Positions 1-7,930 of a DNA stretch of 64,000 nt are shown here, piece after piece. The translations under genes were made by a program, and so were the position numbers. The notes below the pieces were generated by a model that was given only the letters and a program-made list of their open reading frames with translations, was not told the DNA's origin and did no database searches. The stretch comes from CAWHBO01 sp963827735. Its GTDB lineage: Bacteria > Patescibacteriota > Patescibacteriia > Patescibacteriales > UBA12075. The DNA is taken from the NCBI GenBank assembly GCA_963827735.1, contig CAWHBO010000003.1, positions 310,001 to 374,000 on the forward strand, read 5' to 3'. Each line of letters opens with the position of its first letter. Positions within the stretch are counted from its first letter, which is position 1.

Positions 1-2841
1 TCCGCTTTCCACTCGGTTTCCCCAGGAGCCGATGTCAGTGGAAGCTCCATTTTTGGGGATGATATCGCCGTTTATCAAAAGATTGCCGTCCACAGTCAGG
101 CGCTCGGTGGCCGTGGTCGTGCCAATCCCGACGTTGCTGTTTGTGGATATATATATAGAAGAGGTGGCGGCCGGATGATTGGCGGCGTCGCCGGCATAAA
201 TCAAGCCTTGATTCAAGGTCATATCCGCCAGGCTGTTGTACCAAGCGTCAGCGACCGTAAATTCAATTCTTCCGTCAACGTTGTCATTGTAAACGACAGT
301 GATGTTGGTGCTGGTCCCGATCATGGCGCCCACATAGTCCTGCAAAGTCTCCACGCTCATCCCCGTGGAAGAGGCTTCAATCCAAGCATAGCCGTTGCCG
401 GAACCGTTTACGGAAAGCACATAATTGGCGCCGCCAATGCCAATCTGGCCGAAGGTGGTGGCATCAGACATGTATGGAATCGCGTACTGCGTCCAAGCGG
501 AACGGCCGGTGCCGCCGTCGGAGACGGCCAAATCGGTGATGCCGGAGATGCTGCCGCCGGTGATGGCGACATTGCCCGGGGATTGCAGAGCCATGTTACC
601 CAGATTCAAAGCGGTGAAAGCGGAAGATGAAGACATGGAAGACCAGTTGGATCCGTCCGCAATCATGAAATTACCGCTGGAAGTCGCCAAACCGGAAATC
701 GCATCCAAGCTCAAATCCCATCCCTGGACCTGCGAACCGATCGCCAACCCAAGATTCGCGCGAGCGTCTGAGGCAGTCGTCGCGCCGGTGCCGCCATATA
801 AAATTGAAAGCACGGAGGTCGCGGTCAAGGTATCAGCATCGTGCCAGAAAGCGATCTGGCCGGCGACAGTGCTGGTCGCGTCCAAATTGCCGGCTTCGCC
901 CCATCCGGAGATGCAGGATCCGCCAAAGCACAAAGATCCGAATTGGCCGGTACCGTTTACCACCAATTTATTCTGCGGAGTCGTCGTGCCGATGCCGACG
1001 TTTCCGTTGCTTGCTATATATAAGGAAGAGGTCGCCTGCATTGAAGTGGCGTCCAGGCCGGCCAAAACATACCCTGACGCGGCTGCTGTCAGTCCGGTGC
1101 CGCCGCGGCTGACCGTGATCGTATCGGCGTTCCAGGTTCCTGAGGTTATATTCCCAATGGTGGTAAGTCCGGAAAGGCTTAAGATATTCGGCAAAGTCGT
1201 TGTCGCTGACAAACGCGCGTCAAACAGAGCGTCCGACCAATATCTGTTAATGGCGCCTTCCGGCAAAGCGTCGGTGGTGGTGCCTGACAGATCAATGGCA
1301 AACAGTTCCGTGCTGTAATAATGATTCAGAATTCCTTCCGCCAGAGCGTCAGTCGTGGTGGCTAAAAGCCTTGTGTCCCAAAGATTGTTGAAGCTCTGCC
1401 AAATCGGATCAGATCCGTTTGAATATAAAATATAGCCGGCATTGCCAAGAGCCAGCGCGCTCCACAGATTGGTACTGCTTGCCACCATCAATTCGCCCCG
1501 GGCGGGCGCCCCGGATTCATCCGAATCCGGATGCTGGGAAGACAAAAGTCCATGCGGCGTGGACGCGGCTGTGTTTGACCAGACCGGCACTCCGCTTCCG
1601 TTCATAACCAAGACCTGTCCGTTGTTGCCGGGCAAAATCTGCCCCAAAGAATTTTCCGCGTTGGCAAAAACCAAAGAATTCGCGGTCCAAGTGCTCGTAG
1701 CGGTGCCGCCATACTGAATCCCAATCACGCCGCCGTTCCAAGTTCCGGCCGAAACCACGCCGGATTTGTTTATGATAAATTGGCTGTTAGCGTTGTAGCC
1801 CACCGTCAGGGCGTTAGCCGGATTGGTCGTAGAAGTGCCGATGCCGACTTCCCCGCCGTTCCCGATGAAGAAAATGCCGCCGGTGGTGGATGCGTTGTTG
1901 CTGATAAGTTTCATCAAAGGTCCGGTGCCGAATTGGGTCCCCCATAAAAATGGCGTATCAGTCGCGTACTTGGCTTCCGTGCCGGTCTCAAAATTCATGG
2001 TGGATCCCACGCAATTGCATCCCATATATACGCCGGCGGAACCATAAGCCGTGGTGCAGGCGGAAAGGCTCTGGATTTCGCAGCCATTGGTCGTGGAAGC
2101 GTTGATGTTGGCCTCTGTCAGATCGGAATTGCAATCCAGGTAATTTGTGTTGCAGACAGCGGAGGAAGTGGCAGTGGATGTATAATGATACCTGAGCCCC
2201 CCGACGTTCGGTCCGCCGAATTCGCAGGATGTGTTGTTCCCGTCCTTATCAAAATAGAAATTGGCGGCATCGCAAGTGCAAGAACAAGCCGGTCCGTTCC
2301 AGGTGCCTCCCGTACAGGCTGACCCGTTAAGCAGTTCGCAATTGGCGGCATTCCCGTCGCAATCATAGTAGTTGGTTCGGCAAGCGCCGCAAGTGTACGC
2401 CCCAAAAACATTTTCCGTACAAACCGTCTGCCGGTTGTTGGTGGTATAGCAAGTGCTGTTGCGGTCGCAGAAATATGCGCCGCTGTTGTTGCAAAAAGGC
2501 GCCGCCGCGTCATAAGCGTAGCAGTTGATGAGCAAGCCGCCGTTAAATGTTCCGGCATTAACGCCTGCCGTATCCTGGTTGACAATGGAAGTGGAAGACG
2601 CGGCCGGCGCGGTCAAAGAAGCCGGATTATAGCACTCAATGTTGTTGCTGCCGTTGACGCCGCAGATGACTTCCCCCGGTATCGGACAGCTCTGCCCGAA
2701 TCCGGCGTACGTGGATGGACAGCTGGCGGGATTGCTGACCCAGTACTGAGCCTGAACCGCGCTCCCAAACAAAAGAAGCCCAGCAGGCAGGAGTACCGCG
2801 AGAATCAATGTTCTGTTCAGTTTTTTAAATATATTCAGCAT
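1..2841 (-). CDS. Secreted phage-tail-fibre-like repeat protein (partial, C-terminus off window)
   Basis: An open minus-strand frame starts at ATG 2841 and stays open to the left edge, giving at least 947 residues. Residues 1-31 form a signal peptide (basic start, hydrophobic core, then AVQA). Residues about 33-280 are cysteine-rich (about 25 Cys) and look like disulfide-bonded extracellular modules. The rest is phage tail-fibre-type repeat: YGGTGATT, ARANLGLAIG followed by a GWDLSLDAISGL unit, HGLLSSQHPD, and VGIGTTTP-type strands near the visible end (DGNLLINGDI). In such proteins this pattern usually leads into an S74-type chaperone domain, which would lie outside the window. Composition is more GC-rich than the spacers. 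Likely role, by inference: trimeric surface fibre for attachment. No Shine-Dalgarno is visible; the start is chosen from the signal peptide. Paralogous in repeats to the gene at 3399-7349. Confidence 0.8.
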   Translation of the reverse strand, partial: MLNIFKKLNRTLILAVLLPAGLLLFGSAVQAQYWVSNPASCPSTYAGFGQSCPIPGEVICGVNGSNNIECYNPASLTAPAASSTSIVNQDTAGVNAGTFNGGLLINCYAYDAAAPFCNNSGAYFCDRNSTCYTTNNRQTVCTENVFGAYTCGACRTNYYDCDGNAANCELLNGSACTGGTWNGPACSCTCDAANFYFDKDGNNTSCEFGGPNVGGLRYHYTSTATSSAVCNTNYLDCNSDLTEANINASTTNGCEIQSLSACTTAYGSAGVYMGCNCVGSTMNFETGTEAKYATDTPFLWGTQFGTGPLMKLISNNASTTGGIFFIGNGGEVGIGTSTTNPANALTVGYNANSQFIINKSGVVSAGTWNGGVIGIQYGGTATSTWTANSLVFANAENSLGQILPGNNGQVLVMNGSGVPVWSNTAASTPHGLLSSQHPDSDESGAPARGELMVASSTNLWSALALGNAGYILYSNGSDPIWQSFNNLWDTRLLATTTDALAEGILNHYYSTELFAIDLSGTTTDALPEGAINRYWSDALFDARLSATTTLPNILSLSGLTTIGNITSGTWNADTITVSRGGTGLTAAASGYVLAGLDATSMQATSSLYIASNGNVGIGTTTPQNKLVVNGTGQFGSLCFGGSCISGWGEAGNLDATSTVAGQIAFWHDADTLTATSVLSILYGGTGATTASDARANLGLAIGSQVQGWDLSLDAISGLATSSGNFMIADGSNWSSMSSSSAFTALNLGNMALQSPGNVAITGGSISGITDLAVSDGGTGRSAWTQYAIPYMSDATTFGQIGIGGANYVLSVNGSGNGYAWIEASSTGMSVETLQDYVGAMIGTSTNITVVYNDNVDGRIEFTVADAWYNSLADMTLNQGLIYAGDAANHPAATSSIYISTNSNVGIGTTTATERLTVDGNLLINGDIIPKNGASTDIGSWGNRVESG

Positions 2842-2929
2842 GGGGATGCTTTTTGTTTAAATTCCAAATTACAAATAACAAATTACAAATAATATCAAAA
2901 ATCCAAATTTCAAAACAAATTTCAAAACT

Positions 2930-3294
2930 TTATTTTGATTTTTCCAAGATTTTACAAAATATCTTTTTCAGTTCCTCTGCTTCCTGGATTAATTTTTCAA
3001 TCTCTTCTTTGAATATATTATCATTATTGGCTTTTATAATTTTTAACCAAAAATTGCTTTCTTTCGCTTCCTTGCGGCATATTTTTATTCTCATAAAAAA
3101 TCTTTTTTGCTTAACGCTTCATTGGCTTCAATATAGTTTGCCCCAACTGAACCGCTAGATCTTACAACTTGCTTTCCATCCTCAGTGTTACTGACTGTTT
3201 TATATAATTTTTTCAAAAATTTTCTGACATCAATCGCAAATTCCCGTGTCCTATCCTCCAAATCATAAATTTTTTTATTAAATATTTCTGTCAT
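2930..3294 (-). pseudogene. Frameshifted four-helix-bundle (23S rRNA IVP-like) protein
   Basis: Reading from ATG 3294, the frame gives MTEIFNKKIYDLEDRT, then an SSGSVGANYIEANEALSKKDF segment, and stops at a TGA near 3094. This is the N-terminal half of a four-helix-bundle protein (23S rRNA intervening-sequence protein / S23 family), compare DLEKRT and SIGANYFEANGASSKKDF in the intact copy at 7521-7877. The rest (MRIKICRKEAKESNFWLKI, then a basic helix ending at TAA 2930) is in another frame. One extra T in the T6 run after the KKD codons (around 3098-3104) would join the halves into about 121 residues, so this is a one-base deletion, a slippage site or a sequencing error. It sits inside a long inverted repeat. 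Confidence 0.8.
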
Positions 3295-3321
3295 TTGAAT
3301 TTGTTATTTTGATATTATTTG

Positions 3322-3370
3322 TCCCGCTCTTTATATCTTTTAGTAAGCGGGATCCCGCTGAAAGCGGGAA
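3322..3370. repeat. CCCGCT/AGCGGG palindromic insertion inside a repeat arm
   Basis: About 49 bp: TCCCGCT, an AT-rich spacer, AGCGGGA, then a second hairpin CCCGCT-GAA-AGCGGG. It interrupts the right arm of the surrounding inverted repeat exactly, since the arm resumes on both sides. A related hairpin (AGCCCGC-AAA-GCGGG) occurs at 32881-32898. Confidence 0.65.
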
Positions 3371-3398
3371 AATTTGTTATTTGTAATTTGGAATTTAT

Positions 3399-6300
3399 TT
3401 ATTGCCACGTACAACAAGCAACCGGCAGATTGTTTCCGCAATTGATGAGCCACCCCGCTCCTCCGCCGCTTAAATTGAATTTCCAATACGCTCCCAAAAA
3501 CAACGTGGACGCGCTCTTCCAGCCGCTGCAATCATTGGAATCGGACGTATACCCCGGAGGCCCTTCGGCTATCCAGGCGCTGGACGTATCATTTCCCCAG
3601 CCGCTGATATTTGATTCATTGATTGATGCGATGATATCGTAAGTCCGGCAGAAAAAGCTTTCCGGATACTGCGCTTTACAGATATCGTTGGCCGCCGCGT
3701 AACCGGTAAGCGAGCCGGTCGCGATTGATCCATCGGTCGTAACTGTCGTCGTGCCGATAAACAAGGCGATCTCATTGCCTCCGCCGGCGCTGATTCCCAA
3801 AGTTGATGTCGGCGTCCAGTAGCCTCTTCCGTCGCCGTCGGACATCCAGATTTCGCCGTTCGTCCCCGTGGCATTGATGCCGAATTTATAGGCTTCGTCC
3901 AAATCCAAATTTTCTCTGGCGCCCGTGGCCGTGGACGCTCCCGTTCCGCCATATGCGATTTCCACGATATTCGCGCGCCAAGTTCCCTGCGCCACGATCC
4001 CAAGAGCCGTAATGGCCGTGGTGGTTGACCAAATCGTATCTGTTCCGTTGGAATATAAAATGTATCCGCTCGTCCCCAGTCCCAGTCTGCTCCATTTGTT
4101 GCTGGCATCCGCCACCAAAATGTCTCCGCGGATAAGAGTGCTGGTCGCCGTCGCGTCCGCATGCGCTACCGACAAAAGGCTGTGCGCCGCCGCCGGCGAC
4201 GTGCTGGCCCAAGCCAGATTGCCGGACTGGATAACCAGCACCTCTCCTTCGTTGCCGATCGCGAATTCGTCAATCACATTGTCGGAAGAGGCGAACAACA
4301 GCGACTGTTCGGCAATGCCCGTAAGCCCCGTTCCCCCGTGCGCCACGTCAATCGTTGTCCCCTCCCAAACGCCGCTTGTAATCGTTCCCACGGTATCCAA
4401 TGAACTTAGATCAGTGATGTTCGGCAAACTCGTGGTGGCTGTAAGCCTTAAATCAAATTGCGTGTTAAACCGGGAATCAGACCAATATAAATTGCTTGCT
4501 CCCTGGCTTAAAGCATCAGTCGTTGTTCCGGAAAGATCGGCTGCGAACAGATAGGTATGGTAATACTTGTTCAAAGAGCCTTCCGCTAAGGCGTTCGTGG
4601 TCGTTCCGGATAAATCAGCCGCAAACAGGCTGGTGTGGTAATATCTGTTTATACTGCCCTCGTCCAAAGCATCAGTCGTCGTGGCGTACCAGGAAGTCAG
4701 CAAAAGAAAATCGCTAGCATTGTACGTGTCAAATGTCCCGGTCCAATCTCCTGTTCGATCCAAGGTCAGAGTATGTCCGCTTAAGTTTATTCCACTGCCG
4801 CCTACAAGATTGCTGCGTTCAATGGAAACGGTATTGGAAGCATAAGCGACGCCATTGTCAAAGTATAAGAATCCGGTGCTGGCGGAAAAATCCTGTCCCG
4901 TGCCTCCCTGATCAACCGCCAATGTCCCGCCGACCGCGGAAAAATCAATGCCCAGAGACGAAGTGGATACCCAGGCCGGCCGCCCTCCGACCGCTTGGAT
5001 GATGTAGCCGGCAGTGCCGATCGGTAAAGCGGCCAGATTGTTGGAGCTCGTGGCAAACACGATATCGCCCTGATTCCAAGTTCCCTGTCCGGTCCCGCCG
5101 TAAGTTTCAGAAACAATGCCTGCTTGCCAAGTTCCGGCCGTGATGGTCCCAAGCGCCGTGATGTTCGTCGTGGTTGACCAGACTGCGTCTGTGCCGTCTG
5201 ATCTGAGAATATATCCGGTCGGCCCGAGCGCCATCCTAGTCCAGGTCGGCGTCACGCCTTGTCCAATGATCAGATCGCCTCTCGCAACCGCTCCTGGCGT
5301 AACATCGGAATGATCCGTGGACAGGATGGAATGCGCTCCGCCCGTGGATGTCGCGGACCAAGTCGGAATCCCGCCTACGATCTTGAGCACCCGCCCTTCC
5401 GAACCCGGCAGAATCTGCCCGATCGTATTCGCGGCGCTCGCGTAAACCAAGGAATTTACCGTAAAAGTCGTCGTGCCGGTGCCGCCCATATCAACGGCCA
5501 AAGCATTGGCCAATGATAAGGACTGCGCGGAAACGGAACCGCCGAAAAGCGAATTGCCCGCGACTTCCAAAATTATATTGCTCAAAGTTGATGTGCCGGA
5601 TGCGCCAATCACCACGATGTTGCTGACTGTTGTCGGATGCACGATCAGATTGTTGGTCGTGCTGGCCCACAGCGAAGCTTCTCCGCCAACTGTCAGATCC
5701 GGACCCCAAGTCGGAATCCCGCCCGTCATCTTCAGGACGTATCCGTTCGTTCCCGCCAGCACCTCGCCGATCGTATCCGCACTCGGAGCGTACAAGACCG
5801 AGTTGGCTTCAAAAGTGGTCGTTCCTGTTCCGCCGTAAATCACGGAAATCGGATCTCCATTCCAAGTGCCGTCAAGCACCACGCCGCTGCCGTTAACCAA
5901 AAACTGGTTACCGGCACTGGCGCCGACGCTGAGTAGCTGGGACGGAGTGGCTGTGCCCAGCCCGAATCGGCCGGAAGGCGTAATGAAAAGCGAAGAGGTG
6001 GCGGATAAAAGCGAACCGTTTGACCGGTAATATGGTATCTGTCCCGCTGTCCCCGCTTCCACATAGGTAAATCCCGAAGGCGAATCCCATCTCAGGTTGC
6101 CGGTCCCGTCCGTAACAAGCGTCTGGCCGTTTGTTCCCGTCCCGCTCGGCAAAGTCAAGACGTAATTTCCCGTTTGCGTGCTGGTTGATTTCAAAGCGAT
6201 ATAATTGGAGCTGTCAGCGTCGTAAAATCTGAGTTCCTGCGCTTGGCTCAACCCCACCGTGTCAAACCAAGACAAACCTTCCACTTCAAATTCCGTTGCC

Positions 6301-7349
6301 GCCGGACCGGTCAAAACATTGTTTCCGAGGACCCAGGCCATGCCGGCGTCCGATTCATAAATAAAGTCGCCGTAAGTGAGGTCGGATCCGGACGCGATCA
6401 GTCCGCTGCCGCCGCCGGAGCCGGCGAAATCCACGCCCCAAACAAGCTGTCCGCCCGCGGTTGCCTTCAGCACATAGCCGGGGGTGCCGTTCGCCGCCGG
6501 AAATGTATAATTCTCAAATTGGATCCGGCCGTCAGGAAGCACGGCAAAGTAGGTCGTCGTGCCGTGTTTAAATTCCACGATGTTTCCGCTGCCGTTCTGC
6601 GTGATGGTCAAAGCCGTTTCCGCGGAAGTCGCCACCGCGCTCAAAATGTTTTCAAAATTCCATTCGCCTGATATTGTCTCGTTCTCTGTCAAAGTCCCGA
6701 ATTGGCTTTCTGTCTTCCCGCCCAATTGCTCGGTTTCAAAAGCTCGCGCGGCGGCCGTGATCACTTTCCGCGGCTGCATGGTTTCGGAATTAAATATTAT
6801 CTGTAAATATAGATCGCCGGAAAAATCCACTCCGGAAAAATCATTGACTGCCCCGAGGTTGATGTCAATCACCCCGCCCTCCACGAACGGCCGGTTGTTA
6901 ATGGTGGCGCCGATCGCAAATTCCGGAGAACCGCTTGCCACTGTCACTGTGCCGGCCAGCGCGTCAAAGTCCGTTATCAGCGCTCCGTCTGTTCCGCCGG
7001 CTGTATTTAAATATTGTCCGACTCTCAAAGTCCCGGTTGCGTTGGCGCTGGCAGTATCAAAATCATAAACGATTCCCTGCGCCGCCGGGGTAACGCCGGT
7101 GATGACCGCGTACAGACAAGTGGAAGCGGTGAGATTTTCTGTCCAAACGGCAGCCCCGCCGGTCGCGGAATCATACAAACTAAAAGAAAAATCATAGTTC
7201 CCATCCAAAAGTTCCGTCCCATCAGTGTTCGTCACCTTGCCGGCGAAGTTGAGCATTGAGGCGGTTTGGGCATAGACAACATTGCCAAGTCCCAGCACGA
7301 TGAGTGCTGTGAGGATTATGAGCTGAATTGTCGACTTAATAAATTTCAT
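3399..7349 (-). CDS. Secreted phage-tail-fibre-like repeat protein, 1316 aa
   Basis: Signal peptide at residues 1-27 (MKFIKSTIQLIILTALIVLG, cleavage after VVYA). Residues about 31-130 are the N-terminal module typical of such secreted proteins (NFAGKVTNTDGT, then DGNYDFSFSLYDSATGG). The long centre consists of tail-fibre-type repeats: YGGTGTTTF (several), HSLLSVAHAD/HSILSTDHSD units followed by a GYILYSNGTD strand, TTTDALxEGSxNxYYH units, and GxITxGTWQA strands. The last about 110 residues are a cysteine-containing globular tail (ICKAQYPESFFC to ACCTWQ) with several Trp, possibly a binding head. Function by inference: extracellular adhesive fibre. The stop codon abuts the arm of the repeat element at 2859-3396. 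No enzymatic motif is seen. Confidence 0.85.
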   Translation of the reverse strand: MKFIKSTIQLIILTALIVLGLGNVVYAQTASMLNFAGKVTNTDGTELLDGNYDFSFSLYDSATGGAAVWTENLTASTCLYAVITGVTPAAQGIVYDFDTASANATGTLRVGQYLNTAGGTDGALITDFDALAGTVTVASGSPEFAIGATINNRPFVEGGVIDINLGAVNDFSGVDFSGDLYLQIIFNSETMQPRKVITAAARAFETEQLGGKTESQFGTLTENETISGEWNFENILSAVATSAETALTITQNGSGNIVEFKHGTTTYFAVLPDGRIQFENYTFPAANGTPGYVLKATAGGQLVWGVDFAGSGGGSGLIASGSDLTYGDFIYESDAGMAWVLGNNVLTGPAATEFEVEGLSWFDTVGLSQAQELRFYDADSSNYIALKSTSTQTGNYVLTLPSGTGTNGQTLVTDGTGNLRWDSPSGFTYVEAGTAGQIPYYRSNGSLLSATSSLFITPSGRFGLGTATPSQLLSVGASAGNQFLVNGSGVVLDGTWNGDPISVIYGGTGTTTFEANSVLYAPSADTIGEVLAGTNGYVLKMTGGIPTWGPDLTVGGEASLWASTTNNLIVHPTTVSNIVVIGASGTSTLSNIILEVAGNSLFGGSVSAQSLSLANALAVDMGGTGTTTFTVNSLVYASAANTIGQILPGSEGRVLKIVGGIPTWSATSTGGAHSILSTDHSDVTPGAVARGDLIIGQGVTPTWTRMALGPTGYILRSDGTDAVWSTTTNITALGTITAGTWQAGIVSETYGGTGQGTWNQGDIVFATSSNNLAALPIGTAGYIIQAVGGRPAWVSTSSLGIDFSAVGGTLAVDQGGTGQDFSASTGFLYFDNGVAYASNTVSIERSNLVGGSGINLSGHTLTLDRTGDWTGTFDTYNASDFLLLTSWYATTTDALDEGSINRYYHTSLFAADLSGTTTNALAEGSLNKYYHTYLFAADLSGTTTDALSQGASNLYWSDSRFNTQFDLRLTATTSLPNITDLSSLDTVGTITSGVWEGTTIDVAHGGTGLTGIAEQSLLFASSDNVIDEFAIGNEGEVLVIQSGNLAWASTSPAAAHSLLSVAHADATATSTLIRGDILVADASNKWSRLGLGTSGYILYSNGTDTIWSTTTAITALGIVAQGTWRANIVEIAYGGTGASTATGARENLDLDEAYKFGINATGTNGEIWMSDGDGRGYWTPTSTLGISAGGGNEIALFIGTTTVTTDGSIATGSLTGYAAANDICKAQYPESFFCRTYDIIASINESNISGWGNDTSSAWIAEGPPGYTSDSNDCSGWKSASTLFLGAYWKFNLSGGGAGWLINCGNNLPVACCTWQ

Positions 7350-7431
7350 TTCAATTTTAAATTTTAAGTTTAAATTTTAATTGAATGTTTTAATGTTAAA
7401 TTTTAATTTAAGAAAAATAATTACATCTCTA

Positions 7432-7458
7432 TTAAATTTTTTCCAAAACGAAATCCAT
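7432..7458 (-). pseudogene. Remnant of a second four-helix-bundle gene start
   Basis: Reads MDFVLEKI then stop. The sequence around its ATG (ATGACAAATGGATTTCG) closely resembles that around the intact gene's start (ATGATAAATGGATTACG at 7857-7880), so this is a truncated duplicate of the 5' end about 400 bp downstream of the live copy. Confidence 0.5.
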
Positions 7459-7520
7459 TTGTCATTTGAAAATTTATATCATTAAAAATTGATTTAAAAC
7501 TTAAAATTTAAAACTTAAAA

Positions 7521-7877
7521 TTATTTCTCATCACCCTTGTTTATGGTCTGAACAATCTTAGAAAATATCAACGTAAATTCCTGTACCTCTTTCCATAATT
7601 TTCTACATTCATCTTTTTTATCTGGATTTGATTTAGCAATTAATTGTAACCAATATTTAGTTTCTCTGGATTCTTTTTTGCAGATGCATATCTTATTTTT
7701 AAAATCTTTCTTTGAGCTTGCCCCGTTAGCTTCAAAATAATTAGCGCCAATGCTTGTTGCTGATCTGATAAGCTGGCTGATCATTGGGGCGCTTATAATA
7801 TCTTTCTTAATCGTCCTTAAAAAGGCAATCATATCCTCACTAAATTTTGTTGTTCTTTTTTCCAAATCGTAATCCAT
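7521..7877 (-). CDS. Four-helix-bundle protein (23S rRNA IVP-like)
   Basis: 118 residues, the usual family length. It starts MDYDLEKRTTKFSEDM, has the family core SATSIGANYFEANGASSKKDF, then KNKICICKKESRETKYWLQLI, and ends in a long helix. Four amphipathic helices are expected. Members are known as intervening-sequence proteins encoded inside 23S rRNA insertions of some bacteria, but are also common as free-standing genes in CPR genomes; the biochemical role is not settled. Here it lies inside an inverted-repeat element between a tail-fibre-like gene and an FN3 gene. A broken homologue lies at 2930-3294, flanked by a different inverted repeat. This suggests the family travels as cargo of such elements (inference). 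Confidence 0.85.
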   Translation of the reverse strand: MDYDLEKRTTKFSEDMIAFLRTIKKDIISAPMISQLIRSATSIGANYFEANGASSKKDFKNKICICKKESRETKYWLQLIAKSNPDKKDECRKLWKEVQEFTLIFSKIVQTINKGDEK

Positions 7878-7930
7878 TTATCATTTATGAATTTAAAATT
7901 AAATTAAAATTAAAAACTTAAAATTTAAAA

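Larger units (their letters stand above)
2859..3396. repeat. Long inverted repeat enclosing a four-helix-bundle pseudogene
   Basis: The left arm 2859-2900 is made of AAATTACAAAT-like words. Its reverse complement is found at 3307-3321 plus 3371-3396, base for base except one position at the junction. The right arm is split by a separate palindrome (3322-3370). The arms enclose the broken four-helix-bundle gene at 2930-3294. The outer edge of the right arm abuts the stop codon of the tail-fibre gene at 3399. Confidence 0.8.

Noticed and set aside
2118..2585. 155-codon minus-strand frame and other long alternative frames across the tail-fibre and giant genes
   Set aside because: They are out-of-frame shadows of the repetitive, GC-richer coding sequence; the main frame carries the signal peptide and repeat motifs.
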